This document shows, one piece after another, positions 1-11,330 of a stretch of DNA of 64,000 nucleotides (position 1 is its first letter; every line of letters starts with the position of its first letter). Under the pieces are notes generated by a model. That model did no database searches, was not told where the DNA came from, and worked only from the letters and a program-made list of their open reading frames with translations. Made by a program: the position numbers and the translations under genes. The stretch lies in contig CM073885.1 of assembly GCA_037176705.1 (NCBI GenBank), forward strand, positions 166,770,290 through 166,834,289, given 5' to 3'. Origin of the DNA: Molossus alvarezi (lineage: Eukaryota; Chordata; Mammalia; Chiroptera; Molossidae).

Positions 1-800
1 GCTCTATGTATTCTTTTTTTTTTTTTAAATATCATATTTAGCACCCTCTCTATTCCTTTTGATCTGAAGTCTTTTGTCCCTCTTTAATTCTGGGAAATTT
101 ATCTCTATTATTTCTTCAATACTTTGCCCCTTCAAATGTTTACTTCTCTTCTTCCAGGACTCTTATAATCTCTATCCTAGCACATCTATTTCCAAATTCC
201 TTAGCTTTGAAAAAAACATTCTGTCTCTCTCTCTCTTTCTGCTATTTTCTCAATTTATCAATTTAATTGTCCAGCTATCCAGTGTACTTTTATTTATTTA
301 TTATTATTATTTTTTAATCCTCACCCGAGGATATTTTTCCATTTTTTGTACAGATAGAGTGGGAGGGAGAGAGAGGAAGGAAGAGAGAGAAACATCGACG
401 TGAAGGGACACATCGAGTGGCTGCCACCCACACGATCAACCAGGGCCGGGGACAAACTGCAACCGAAGTACGTGCCCTTAGCGGGAACCGAACCCGGGTC
501 TCTCCGGACCGCAGGCCGACGCTCTAACCGCTGAGCCAAACTGGCCAGGGCTCCAGTGTACTTTTAAAACAATATCCATCTTGCTGCTTAAATGAAGTAT
601 TATGATCTTTATTTCATATCTTTTATTTTTGTAATTAATATTACACTTGATCTTGCCTTTTCTCCCTTCAAATCTTTTTTGAATGTTTCTCCCAAGGATT
701 TTTACTCTTCATTTCTTAGTTCTTCTGACTCAGTAATTCTCCTGTAGATTTTATAGGTTTCTAATTCCACTTAATTCATTTGAGTTCATTTTAAGCTTCA
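1..800. other. T-rich, LINE-like unassigned sequence
   Basis: The top strand is strongly pyrimidine-rich and stop-rich, with the texture of an antisense old LINE-1 ORF1 or half-LINE region, but I cannot align it to a specific family. A Ves SINE interrupts it at 293-552. The open frames here are T-run or SINE translations without any domain. Confidence 0.3.
293..552 (-). mobile_element. Ves-type SINE, minus orientation
   Basis: On the minus strand the element begins with the tRNA-like head (ccctggccagtttggctcag) and ends in the short hairpin tail tcctcgggtgaggat. The 14-bp direct repeat ccagtgtactttta flanks it at 279-292 and 553-566, which marks it as a genuine LINE-mobilised insertion. It is well preserved and therefore fairly young. 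Confidence 0.9.
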
Positions 801-2122
801 GTTGTCTGGTTATTTTTGTCTGTGTGTGTTTTTCTGGGGTACTCTCTGGCCAGGTGAACTTGGAAAGAGCCAGACATCCAGGCCCTAATCTCTGTTACTC
901 TGGGAGACTCTTGGGAGAGGAGAGGGGCCACCCTCCAGATGAGAGAACACCAGCCATCATGGAACTCTGTGTGGAGTAACCACACCCAGATCCACCTGCC
1001 GTCCTGGAGGGAGAACCAGCACGCGGGGTAATGCCTCCTAGATTCATTCCTCTAGCCCTGGGAGCCTGGAACAGCAGTGGAGAGGAACGCAGTGGGCAGC
1101 TGGGCAGGTCATAGCTGTGCTTCAAGTCCTGACCACTCTGAACCCCGTGGCAGTTTTTGTTCTGCTTGGATACTCGCCCCCTTACCAGCAAGAGAGGCCC
1201 GGCTGGTGCTGCAGGTTTCTGTGGTAGACACAATGGTTGTCCGGGGCAACGTACGCGAGAGGAAAGAACATTGAAAGAGCTTCCTTCATACCGTCCGCCT
1301 GCAGCTGTTGCCGGCCCACTCCACCTCCTACGTCCACACCGCATCCAGACAGCTTGCATTCTCTTCAGGAGGGTCTCACATTTGATTTGTGTATTTGATT
1401 AGATTTTTTCCTTAGTTCTGCAGCCCATGTTTATCTCCTGTATCTAGATATTCTCCCAGGTTAATTTTGGGAAGAGGTGTTAGCAGTTCTGTGCTACATG
1501 ACATCTCGGTAGGCCATCTGATTTGCTCTGGTCTGTGACCATCGACTGGACACCCGGGCTGTACTCGTGGTTAATGCCCAGTCTCAATGGCTGCGCTGCC
1601 TCGTCTCTGCCCCGGAGCCACAAGTCACTGCTGGGGAAGCCAGAGAATAACGGAGCCCGCCCACCTCGGGTTCCCACTGACCGTCCTCCCTGCCCCGCGC
1701 TCAGGCTTCTGAGGGATGCGCGCTTGGCCTACGATATGTGTAGGGACCACTCCTCTCTCCTCAGTTCTCACTTGTTCCCTTCTTCATTACCAATCTCAGT
1801 AAATGGTCAAGATTTCTGCGTGACGAAGGAAGGCGACACCTGCGTCCCCTTGCTTAGGTTGTTGTTTACTTCATCGTATTCTTGTTTGCTTCCACCTCCA
1901 CCTTCCATTCAGTTCTAGAACTGAGTAGTTATTCCTGAAACAACTTTTCCCCTTCTTCTCTGGATCCCATTTTCCTCTGGGATAGTCTTTTTGTATTCAT
2001 CTTTTATATTGTTAGGATTATTTTTGTTGGTTTTAAAATACCTTTTTACCATTTCCTAGAACTATATATAGTCATATAAAACTTAAAAAAATATACGTAC
2101 ATTTTTCTTTTTTGTTGTTGTT
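567..2122. other. Unassigned intergenic sequence, GC-richer core
   Basis: AT-rich DNA leads into a GC-richer block at about 800-1900. Overlapping open frames on both strands reach 131-154 codons, but they are mutually antisense and carry no recognisable domain, so I do not call them genes. The block could be an LTR or a LINE 5'UTR remnant; I saw no diagnostic ends. Confidence 0.3.
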
Positions 2123-2358
2123 AATCTTCACCTGAGGCTATTTTTTTCTATTGATTTTTAGAGACAGTGTAAGGTCGGGGGGAGAGAGAGAGAAACATTG
2201 GTGTGAGAAACACATCGATTGGTTGCCTCCCACACAACCCTGTCCAGGGCCGGGGGTCAAACCTGCAATGCGGGTATGTGCCCTTGACCAGGGATGGAAC
2301 CCATGACACTCCCGTGCATGGCCCGACACTCTAACCACTGAGCATACTGGTCAGGGCT
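2123..2358 (-). mobile_element. Ves-type SINE, minus orientation
   Basis: The reverse complement shows the tRNA-like head, the B-box-like segment, the CT-rich body and a degenerate hairpin tail (atcttcacctgaggct on the plus strand). It is more diverged than the copies at 8.7 and 13 kb, so it is an older member. Confidence 0.8.
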
Positions 2359-2830
2359 GTTTCCTGGCAAAACAGAGCCTGAGGCAAAAGCCTGTGTGCT
2401 AAAGCTTTATTGGGACCAAACAAAGGAGCGGAGGCAGGGAAGGAGAGGAGCCCCTGCAGACTCCACGTTCCTGAGCCGCTCGCAGCTTTCACAGCCAGCC
2501 ATTCGCTCCGTCGTGCTCCGAGGTCCTCGGTCCTCGACGTGGGTCCATGCAGGTTCTGGCCGACATACGGTCTTTCCGGGGGCAAAAAGGAAAGAATTTA
2601 TTGATTGCATCCTGTCTCCTATTTGTCAGTCTATCTTGTCGGAGTGCCAAGGCCCTTGCATGTTCTGTTCTGCGTCACTGATTGCGTGCTCCAGCCGCAG
2701 GGGCGTCCAGGACGGAGGCGGAGGACCCAGTGAGAGGTGTGGTGAGGCAGGACGAATTGTGCCAGGAGACACATGGAAGACGAGGAGTTGTCACTTCAGA
2801 GGGTTTCTTTGTCTAGACAGCAAGCAAGGG
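2359..2830 (-). repeat. Possible solo LTR, minus orientation (weak)
   Basis: GC-rich DNA directly abuts the SINE. On the minus strand it carries an AATAAA-type signal (gtcccaataaagcttt, near 2401-2416) close to one end, as in the R region of a retroviral LTR. I could not find matching target-site duplications or clear TG...CA ends, so the call is tentative. Open frames here overlap on both strands and have no domain. Confidence 0.2.
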
Positions 2831-3064
2831 TATGGATCAGGGTGCCAAATAAACTATGCCTCAATGATTGTATGTAAAAGGTACAAAAAGTATTGAATTG
2901 AATATCAAATTACTCACCACACAGATTAAGGAGAATACAATCAATAACACTGTGGCTTCCTATATACCTTTTCTCCATACCTGCTTCTTTTCTTTCCAAT
3001 AATAACTATTCTGATTTTTGTATTATAATCCCATTATTTTAAATGGCTTTTTAACGTTTTTTTT

Positions 3065-3283
3065 ATCCTTACCTGAGGACATTTTTGCATTTATCTTCAG
3101 ATAGAGTGGGAGGGAGACAGAGAGGAAGAGAGAGAGAGAGAAACATCGATGTGAGAGACACATCAACTGGTTGCCACCCACAGAACCCCAACCGGGGTGG
3201 GTACAAAGTGCAACTGAGGTTTGTGCCCTTAGCAGGAATCGAACCCGGGTCACTCTAACCACTGAACCAAACAGGCCAGGGCT
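3065..3283 (-). mobile_element. Ves-type SINE, minus orientation
   Basis: Head, body and hairpin tail (atccttacctgaggac on the plus strand) are all recognisable. Imperfect flanking repeats (aaatggctttttaa upstream, caatagcttttaa downstream) fit an aged target-site duplication. Confidence 0.85.
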
Positions 3284-3299
3284 ATTTTCAATAGCTTTT

Positions 3300-3350
3300 A
3301 AGTATATATATAGTTTATATATATATAACTATATATACATATATAGTTTA
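3300..3350. repeat. (TA)n microsatellite
   Basis: A run of alternating TA and TATATA units directly follows the SINE and its duplication. Confidence 0.85.
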
Positions 3351-3590
3351 TTAATCAATGTCATCCCAATAACTTCAATAAAAACATGTAAAAAAAGTTG
3401 CTAAGAGAGTAGACCTTAAATGTCATTACAAAAAGCTAATGTAATTATGTTGCATGATGGAGGTGTTAGCTAAGGTTACAGTGGAAATCATTTCACAATA
3501 TATTAGTGTATCAAATTAGCATGTTACACAGTGTTATATGTCAACTATATCTCAATATAACTGTAATAAAACTGATATATTACAATGTAC
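3340..3590 (+). mobile_element. Old LINE-1 3'UTR fragment, plus orientation
   Basis: It contains the phrase order typical of mammalian L1M 3' ends: a segment with 'gagagtagaccttaaatg', then 'gatggaggtgttagctaa', then 'tatgtcaactatatctcaa' and a final aataaaact. This is a 3' terminal fragment with no coding potential. Confidence 0.65.
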
Positions 3591-3840
3591 AAAAACATGT
3601 ACATATCTTTACCAAGATAGATCAATTTTGGATATTGAACTATCTATAATTGGTATCCTACTCTGTATTTTTCTGTGATTTCTTTTGCTATTGTTGAGGA
3701 AATGTAATTAACAAATTGTCCTTCCAACCCAGGAAACTTCTCCACAAAGGCAGAAGAAAAAGAAAATAATTTTATTATTGAACAATCATTAAAGCAGTGT
3801 GGTGTACATCACAGACTAGTTAAACTACAAAATGATCCCA

Positions 3841-5350
3841 AATCGTTTTCCAAAATTGTTGAATCAGTTTATCTCAGACCAAAGGTATATTGGTTATTGT
3901 TCATTATATTTATCACTACTTGCCAAAGTCGGGTTTTTACATTTTTGCCAATCTGGTGTGTGTAAAACGTTATCTCATGGTTTAATTTTATATCTCTAGT
4001 TAAAAATAAGATTGGATAAAGGAAGATGTGGTACATATATATACAATGGAATAATGCTCAGCCATAAGAAAAGATGAAATATTGCCACTTGTGACAACAT
4101 GGACGGATCTTGAGAATATGATGCTAAGTGAAATAAGTGAGGCAGAAAAAGTCACAAACCATATGATTTCACTCATATGTGGAGTATAAAATTGAAAGCA
4201 ACAAATGCACAAACACAAAAAACAAATAAAATTGGGGTGGGAGTTTGTAAAGGGTAAAGGGGGCCAAATATATGGTGACAGGGGAAGATTTGACTTTGGC
4301 TGGTGAGCACACGATGCAATATGTGGATTATGTGTCAGAGACTTGTACACCTGAAACATATATAATTTTATTAACCAATGTTACCCCAGTAAATTTAATT
4401 TAAATAATGGGCTAGGGGATTTGTGGATCATGGACTCAAAAGACTTCCAGCCACTCCTGAGATAACATGTTGAAAATTTCTTATATCTTCTTTTTTTTTT
4501 ACTAAATTAGGATATTACTGAAAGTAATACTCTGTTTCTATAGCTCACTTCAATTAGTCCTTGGATTATTATTCTAAACATCCACAGCTCTTTTTGGAAT
4601 TTCCACTGGGGAATCACAGTACTCTCGCATAGATAGCACCCTTCTCATGGAATAAACTCAGGATGGGATAGAATAATGCAGAAGAATGTAGGTGTTTCTT
4701 TAAATGGGAGCACTCCCTAGTTTAATGGTATATGTGTCGTGTCAGTGTGTACAGCAGTAAAATCAACATATTAAAAATAAGGTTGGGAATATTTTCATTT
4801 ATTTAGTAGGTATTTATATTTCTCCTTTTGCCCATTTTTCAATTGGCTATCTTTTCCTCTTTGATTTGTAAGAATTGTTTATGTATTTCTGATTTATTCT
4901 CTATGAATTACAAAAATATCTTCTATATTTGATATTTAATTTTACATTTTCTTTTAAAATATATTTTAATAAAAAGGTATGTTAGTCATAATGGGTTGTT
5001 TATATTTTTTATCATGATTAATGCGTTGGGTCTTGCTTAAGAAAGCCATCCTTACTGCAGCATCCTGAAGACATGCATCTATAAATTTTTTAGATTAAAA
5101 ATTTTTTTTTTCCACATCTAAATCGTTAATTTTCTACAATTTATTTTTTCTGTGTGGTATGAGATAGAGTTCTCATTTCTGTTTTATGTGTTTAATCAGC
5201 ATCAGTGGTTTTTAAATCCACTTTCTAGCATTAATTTTTATGCTTTAGGTCACCCCTCCTGACTGGCAAACACGTCTCTGTTGTGTATCATGTTTCCATG
5301 TTCATTAGGGTAAGTTTTGGGGCTTTTCTACTTCAGAGGCGCCAGTGGGG
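3841..5350 (-). mobile_element. Old LINE-1 ORF2 fragment, minus orientation, split by an insertion
   Basis: The plus strand reads as diverged antisense ORF2: 'tatctctagttaaaaataag', then (past the insertion at 4016-4770) 'cccatttttcaattggctat' and a later stretch with 'gtgtggtatgagatagagtt'. The order of these landmarks follows L1 ORF2 read backwards. No frame remains open. Confidence 0.6.
4016..4770 (+). mobile_element. LINE-1 3' end plus about 370 bp of non-LINE tail, flanked by TSDs
   Basis: Near-identical direct repeats (taaaaataagattgg at 4001-4015; taaaaataaggttgg at 4772-4786) bracket this block inside an older LINE-1. Its first part, to about 4400, is a plus-strand LINE-1 3' end: the ORF2 C-terminal coding remnant ('caatggaataatgctcagcc', 'gtgacaacatggacgg') and 3'UTR. 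The remaining 370 bp is not LINE-1 that I recognise, yet it lies inside the same duplication. This is the structure expected of a 3' transduction; two independent insertions are the alternative. Confidence 0.5.
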
Positions 5351-5399
5351 AGCAACGTGCACACTGGTGTGGATGGGGATAAATGGAAACTATTTCTTT

Positions 5400-5880
5400 C
5401 TATTTTATTGAATTCTGCTCTTGATTCTCTTCCTTCTTTGTCTCTTTTCTGGTTTACTCTTTTGTGCTGTTGTGACTTTTAAAGGATCTTTTCTGAGACT
5501 TTTTTTTTTTTTTTTTGCAGTTTGGATATACCTATGTTGTGATTTTTCTATTTAAAAAAAAATCCTGCTTGAGTGTTTCTGTGTTTTATCATTTCTAAGA
5601 AGTTCTAAGACATTATTCTTTAGTTTTTTTTTTTTTTTACTCCAATCTGTATTCTTTTTGTCTGAAACAGTGATTAGATATATGTTAAAGCTTCTCATTC
5701 TATTTTCTACATCTCTTCATTATCTTATTTACAGTGTATTTAGGTACTTCTTCAGATTTATCTTCTGGTTTTGTTTCATGAACTGTTTTATTTTCCCCTT
5801 GGGTCTTGAACTTCAATTATTAGTCATCTATCACTTTTAGACCTTTTACTTGGTTCTTTGTCAAATTGGCTTGGTCATTT
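5400..5880. other. T-rich unassigned sequence
   Basis: This is pyrimidine-rich DNA with several T runs (about 5500-5515 and 5625-5638). It may be an antisense LINE ORF1 remnant, but no landmark decides it. The small hydrophobic frame at 5658-5840 is a product of T richness. Confidence 0.3.
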
Positions 5881-6790
5881 TTAATATCTTTTTGATCCTT
5901 GGCTGTGGTTGACATACAATGTAATATTAATTTCAGGTGTACAGCACAGTGATTTAAATTCATATGCCTAATAAAGTGCCACCATAATAAGTCTAGTAAT
6001 TATCTGTCACTGTACATAGTTATTACAGTCTTATCGAGTCCATTCCCTGCGCTGTACTTTACATTCCCATGATTTATTTAATTACTGGAAGTTTTTACTT
6101 TTTTAAAAAAATCCTCACCTGAGGACATTTTTTTATTTTTTGTTCAGATAGAGTGGGAGGGAGAGAGAGGAAGAGAGAGAGAGAGAGAGACATTGACGTG
6201 AAAGGGACACATCAAGTGGTTGCCACCCGCACGACCCAGCCAGTGCTGGGGACAAAATGCAACCGAGGTACATGCCCTTAGTTGAAACTGAACCTGGGTC
6301 TCTCTGGACCGCAGGCTGATGCTCTAACCACTGGGAAAAACAGGCTAGGGTGAGGAAGTTTTTACTTTTTAAAAATTTCTTTCCCTTTTTCACCCATTTC
6401 CTCCACCCTCTTCCCTCAGGTCACCATCACTTTGTTCTCTGTATCAACTGATCTGTTTCTGTTTTATTTAGTTTGTTCATTTGTTTTGCTTTTTAGATTC
6501 CATATGTATGTGAAAACATAGAATATTTGTGTTTCTGTTCAGTTATTTCACTCATCATTAATATTCTCTAGGTCGACCCATGTTGTCATAAGTGGCAAGT
6601 TCCATTCTTTTTTATGATGAGGAATATGCTACTGTATATATGTACCATATCTTCTTTATCTAGGGTCTGTCAATGGGCACTTAGGTTGCTTCCACATCTT
6701 TGCTATCGTAAATAATACAGCAGTAAACATAGGGATGCGTGTGTCTTTTTTGAATTGTTGTTTTCATTTTCTTTCTTAATTATTTTCTCT
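5880..6790 (-). mobile_element. LINE-1 3' end, minus orientation, split by a SINE
   Basis: The plus strand carries reversed LINE-1 3'UTR ('acagcacagtgatttaaatt', 'tccctgcgctgtacttta') followed by the antisense ORF2 C-terminus ('cacttaggttgcttccacat', 'atcgtaaataatacagcagt'). A Ves SINE at about 6111-6351 interrupts it and left a duplication of its sequence. Confidence 0.75.
6105..6353 (-). mobile_element. Ves-type SINE, minus orientation
   Basis: Its head is mutated (ggctaggg in place of ggccagggct on the plus strand), while the hairpin tail atcctcacctgaggac is kept. The target-site duplication ggaagtttttacttttt lies at 6087-6103 and 6354-6370, inside LINE-1 sequence that continues on both sides. 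Confidence 0.9.
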
Positions 6791-8698
6791 TCTGTGTATT
6801 CTGGCATTAAAATTTTTACCAATATAAATCTGTTGTTTTGTTTCTACTGACTCTCACTCAAGATGACTTGTTTTCATATGTATTTGATCATTGCTATAGA
6901 CTATATTTGACTGTGGGAAAATCCTGTGGGGGCTAAGTAGAGGATGCTTTTCTCTAGAGGGTTTATGTGATCATCCTGAGTCTACTCTAATTAATACTCT
7001 GCCTTCTACTTTCCCAAATCATCCATATAATATAGAACCACGCCCAAGGCATGTGTGGTGGCAGGTCTATGGCTAACATTTTTAATGAGAAGTTATTTTT
7101 CTTCTTTCTTATTTTCCCCCCTGGAACCAAGGTTGTGACAGACAGCTTTTCTTCTTTGCTCCCTTTGCTACAGGGCCTGGTTGCCTGGTCATCATTTAAT
7201 TCTGATACGAGTTGTTTTGTGTGTGTGTGAGCTTACGTCTAGCAGTTTGCATCCTGGCAAAGACCAGAGTCCCATCCTCATTTACCAGAATGGTGGGCTT
7301 ACAACTCCCAAACTCTAGACTCCTGTTATTGGCGTGTGTCCCCAGAACATTTCCAGCTTCACACTGTCTTTGTCACTCGACTTTTAGCTTACCGTCATCA
7401 TCATCATCATTTCTTGCCTTTGGGACTTTCTCGGACCTCTTTTTAGAATAGCAATGCACTTGAAAAATGTGGTTTTTGTCACTTAAACAATATCAATGAT
7501 TTTATGCAGTAGGTTGGGGTAGTGGGTTCAGAATATTAATTCCTAAATAATCAGAAACAAAAGTCTCATCATTTTTTCAGAAATATAAGGAATAAACATT
7601 TCAATTACTCTGATTTCCCGGGGATGAAGGAAATAATTGCCTTGCAAATATCTCAGACTTTCAGGAGGCGGTGTGGCTGGATATCACGAAGAGAAGACAT
7701 TTTACTTTAATCACAGTTTCTGCAATATCTGCAGGATAGAAGAGGCTGATTTATTAATTCTATTTTCTGTGTTACTGTGAAGCTATTGCCCTAAATTGCT
7801 TTTTAAAGACTATAGATTATAGTCAAATATGCAAGGAGAAGACTAGATGTACAGAAAATCTCAATGACAGAATTTCTAATAAAATTTTTTTTGACTAAGT
7901 CACTGTTCTAAGATCTTTCTTTCTGTCAATGTCTACAACATGGATGTTACCTCAGAACTGATAAAAATTCAGTATCTGGCTTTACATGTAGAGTGTTCTG
8001 AATTGATTTTTAATATGAACCAACTATACCACTCCAATAATTGAATTAAAGTGTCTTCTATAAATCTTATTAAAGATGTAAAATTTAAGAAAAAATTGAA
8101 AATATGAGATAACACTGGAAAATTTTGATGGACTCCTGACTTATTTTTTTTCCTAATTTGTACTACAGACAGCTATCAGAATATTCTCTTACAGCATAAA
8201 TCTCAGTATGTGGCCCTTCCTTCACTCAAGAAAATTTAATTATTTGTTGTTTCCAATTCCTTATTAGACATTCCTATGTGATGCATTGTTTACAGTCAAG
8301 TGTTACTTATCTGAATCTGAGCTTAGCCATTAACTCTCATTAAATCAAGATTTACTGAAGTCTTCCCTTATCCTGTATTCTGTGCAAGGCAAAATGAGTC
8401 AGAGACGAGCCAGGCATGGTACTTTTATCTCCCAGGTGACATTTAGTCCAACGAGTGCAGGAATGACAGACAGAAAACATTTTAAAAATCACATGGTATG
8501 GTAAGGGCTATAATGTAAATTTATGCAAGTAATCACTTTATTTCCTTAATTTTCATAGTATTTCACCTTTATCTTTCATATACATTATTACTTTTACCTT
8601 TTAGTACAATAATTTACCTCTCCTATGATAATATTTTTTGAAGGGCAAGATGTTAATGTTATGTTTTGTGATTTTTTTTTTAATTTTTTAAATTTTTT
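6791..8698. other. Unassigned AT-rich intergenic sequence
   Basis: I see no coding or repeat family I can name. A short (CAT)n run lies near 7393-7410. The 79-codon plus-strand frame at 7212-7451 starts inside a TG run and has no domain, so it is not called. Confidence 0.4.
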
Positions 8699-8936
8699 AT
8701 CCTCACCCGAGGACATTTTTCCATTTTTTGTTCAGGTAGAGTGGGAGGGAGAGAGAGGAACAGAGAGAGAGAGAAACATCGAGGTGAAAGGAACACATCG
8801 AGTGGCTGCCACCCGCACGACCAACCAGGGCCGGGGACAAACTGCAACCGAGGTCCGTGCCCTTAGCGGGAACCGAACCCGGGTCTCTCCGGACCGCAGG
8901 CCGACCCTCTAACCGCTGAGCCAAACCGGCCAGGGC
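8699..8936 (-). mobile_element. Ves-type SINE, minus orientation, well preserved
   Basis: It is nearly the same as the copies at 293, 13057 and 34371, including the unmutated B-box-like and hairpin segments, so it is young. Target-site duplications tgttttgtgat occur at 8662-8672 and 8937-8947. Confidence 0.92.
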
Positions 8937-8959
8937 TGTTTTGTGATATTTTTTAAGAC

Positions 8960-9235
8960 ACTTTTTTAGAGTAATTTTAGGATCACAGCAAAATTGAGGG
9001 GAAGATACAGAAATATCCTATATACCCTGTGTCCCCACACATGCACAGCCTCCCCTATAATCAACCTCCCCCACTAGAGCGGTCTATTTGTTACTAGTGA
9101 TGAACCTTCATGGACACATCATAATCACCCCAAGTCCACATTTTACATTAGCGTTTGCTGTTGGTGTTATACTTCCTTTGAGTTTGGACAATGCATGATG
9201 ACTCTATGCTCCGAGTATTTGTCCCTCCCTGTCCC
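8960..9235 (-). mobile_element. Old LINE-1 3' end fragment, minus orientation
   Basis: The plus strand has 'ttttaggatcacagcaaaat', 'cacacatgcacagcctcccc' and 'gatgaaccttcatggacaca', a well-known reversed L1M 3'UTR phrase series. No coding part is included. Confidence 0.65.
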
Positions 9236-9339
9236 CCGTGATCTTTTTTAAATTCCCTAACACATTTAACTGAGTGCCCTGCATAGAAAAATAGCAATAA
9301 TGGAACAACAGCAGTAACACCAATAATAATAAAAATTAC

Positions 9340-9530
9340 TTAAATATTGTTAACTATGTGCTAGTCCCTATACTAGGGTAATTTCACTTAATTAATATAA
9401 CAACTCTGTGAATTGGGTACTATTATTATCCCCATTCAACTGATGAAGAGACTAAGGCACCAGTTAGTTAGATAACTTGCTCAAATGCACATAGCTAATA
9501 ATGCAGAATCCAGAGCCAGATAGAGTAGGT
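9340..9530 (-). mobile_element. MIR SINE, minus orientation
   Basis: Reversed MIR landmarks occur in order: 'actatgtgctagtccctata', 'ggtactattattatccccat', 'gatgaagagactaaggcacc', and the core end 'aacttgctcaaatgcacata'. Divergence is high, as expected for a pan-mammalian element. Confidence 0.8.
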
Positions 9531-9534
9531 AGTC

Positions 9535-10030
9535 AGTAAATATATATTGAAGATAAAATAAATTAATATTAAGTAGCTATTTAATGAAAAACTTAAACAC
9601 AAAAGTCTTGGAAATTCTGCATCTAATACTAATACATTTTCCTTTGGTTTCAGGGCTGTATAATTTGTGGAGACTATAAAAACTATATGTACATGAAAGG
9701 ATTTTATTCATGTCTGATGGGAAGCCCTTTAGTGTCTTTGCCCTAAGACATGAAATACTGACATATTTTACCTCTAGCAATTCTTCAGTTTTGTTGTCCT
9801 GTTTTTCAAGTTGGTTGTCTTCAAAGGACAGACACTTCAATGGTATGCTAGACATTTCATGTGTTTTACATGGAAACTCCCCCAATGCTCTGAATATAAA
9901 TAAGCCTTACCTGCAATGCATAGCAGTTGACTGTCACTTGCATGTTAATGGAATACACTAAACTGAAAGTCATTTGGAAACCTGGACCCTTTTTGCCTTC
10001 CTTGTCATTTACCTTCAGGCCCTCAGATAG
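9535..10030. other. Unassigned AT-rich sequence
   Basis: This holds overlapping short frames on both strands (102 codons minus, 83 codons plus) with no recognisable domain, and nothing else I can name. Confidence 0.35.
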
Positions 10031-10034
10031 CTTC

Positions 10035-10145
10035 TTGGAGTTAGAAGGGGCTTTGGTGATCATGTGGTCCAACTATCTCCTTTTACAGACAAGCAAGCTA
10101 TAGTTCAGAGAAGTTCTACCTCACCCAAGGCCACACCATAAATTA
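10035..10145 (-). mobile_element. MIR-like fragment, minus orientation
   Basis: The stretch 'atgtggtccaactatctcct' followed by 'acagacaagcaagc' and 'cacccaaggccacacc' resembles the common reversed MIR or L2-type motif (counts above background of 'tttacagatgaggaaactg'-like text). It is diverged and short. Confidence 0.45.
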
Positions 10146-10174
10146 AGGGAGAATAGAAATAAGAACAGGCCTAT

Positions 10175-10177
<3 letters not shown>

Positions 10178-10215
<38 letters not shown>

Positions 10216-10417
10216 GAGAGAGAAGAAGGGAGAGGGAGAGAGAGAGAGAGAGAGAAACATCAATGAGAGAGAATATTGATTGGATGTTCCCACATCCTGC
10301 ATGCCTCCCACTGGGGATCGGGCCTACAACCCAGGTAAGTGCCCTGACTGGGAATCAAACCAGCGGCCCCTTGGTGCCATAGGTCATTGCTCAACCAGGG
10401 AGCCACACCAGTGGGGC
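10178..10417 (-). mobile_element. Ves-type SINE, second subfamily, minus orientation
   Basis: A tRNA-related SINE whose plus-strand view runs from an (ATTT)n tail through a purine-rich block to 'gccacaccagtggggc'. It lacks the hairpin tail of the other group. A perfect 17-bp duplication, aagaacaggcctattta, sits at 10161-10177 and 10418-10434. The (ATTT)n at 10170-10213 is the expanded tail. Confidence 0.88.
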
Positions 10418-10679
10418 AAGAACAGGCCTATTTAGAGATGAGACTGACATGCATGGAACAACTAAAATCATGATTAGAGGATAGAGTGGACTATTACCAT
10501 GAAAAAATTATATGCACCATTCTTTGTATCCAAGCAATGTACAGTTAGGAGAAACAATACAGGGTTACAAGTTACTACCCAAAAAGCAGTCTGATAGGGT
10601 GCCCATAGGTGATAGAGGCTAGATTATATGAAATTGCAGAGGAATAGAGGTGCATTCCAGCTGTTGTATTCAGGAAAGC

Positions 10680-11330
10680 TACTCATTCATTTAACACATT
10701 TTTATGTTCCAAGTGTTACCATCGACAATCAGAGCTAGGGCAGCCAATGGCAGGGTGAGTGTGGGCTGGCTGGCCACGTTGGAGGGGAAAGCCACATGGG
10801 GAATGCAGAGAGGACACAGGTGACCCAAGATCCAGGGATGCCCCCTGAACTCCAACTAACTTCCTGGATGTTCAGGCACTATGTCCAGCCTGGGAGGCAG
10901 GCTGAGGGCTGCAGCATTGGCATCTCTAGGCTTCCTGATGAAGAGTCCTGCATCACACCATCCCCCTGACCTTGATACTGTAGATTGTCCAGGATTCCTG
11001 GGAAGTCTTCCCCATTGGCTGGATATAATAAAAATCCCCCCTTTCCTATCCCTGTAAGAACCACGGGCTTGAGCAGGAAGGGGGCATGGTTTTGAGATGG
11101 GAGTCCACCATTCTCCTAGGCCAAGGGACCTGGATAAACCTCTTCCCTTTTGCACCAGCAACTGCCTCATGAGTATGACTGGTTGTGCAGGCAGCCAAAC
11201 CTGCCTTTTGGTTACACAAACACCATTCCACATGCTGAAGAATCAGTGGTGAACAAGACAGACATGCTTTGTCCTTGTGCAATTTATATCCTCATCAAGA
11301 TAGATTTTTAACAATGCAGAAATAAATGAA
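10680..11330 (+). mobile_element. Ancient L2-like repeat split by an insertion
   Basis: The left part 'attcatttaacacattttta' and the right part 'agtggtgaacaagacagaca' plus 'ttgtgcaatttatatcctc' match the two halves of a widespread old mammalian repeat motif. About 500 bp separate them here, which implies that the block at 10714-11216 was inserted later. The family label is from memory and uncertain. Confidence 0.45.
10714..11216 (+). repeat. Candidate solo LTR inserted in the L2-like repeat
   Basis: The block starts TG (tgttaccatc) and ends CA (ttggttaca). It has a TATA-like box (gctggatataataaaaat, near 11018-11036) and, further on, a possible polyadenylation-like 'gataaacctcttcc'. It interrupts an otherwise continuous older repeat. 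The flanking duplication is not clean (caag versus caaa), so family and boundaries are provisional. Several short minus-strand frames here have no domain. Confidence 0.35.

Noticed and set aside
895..1359. 154-codon minus-strand frame
   Set aside because: It overlaps comparable frames on the other strand in a GC-rich patch, has no domain, and shows no splice or start context that would support a gene.
8625..8912. Repeated protein-like segment (…GNRTRVS…) seen in several frames across the window
   Set aside because: It is a translation of Ves SINE copies, which recur in the same form at every SINE.
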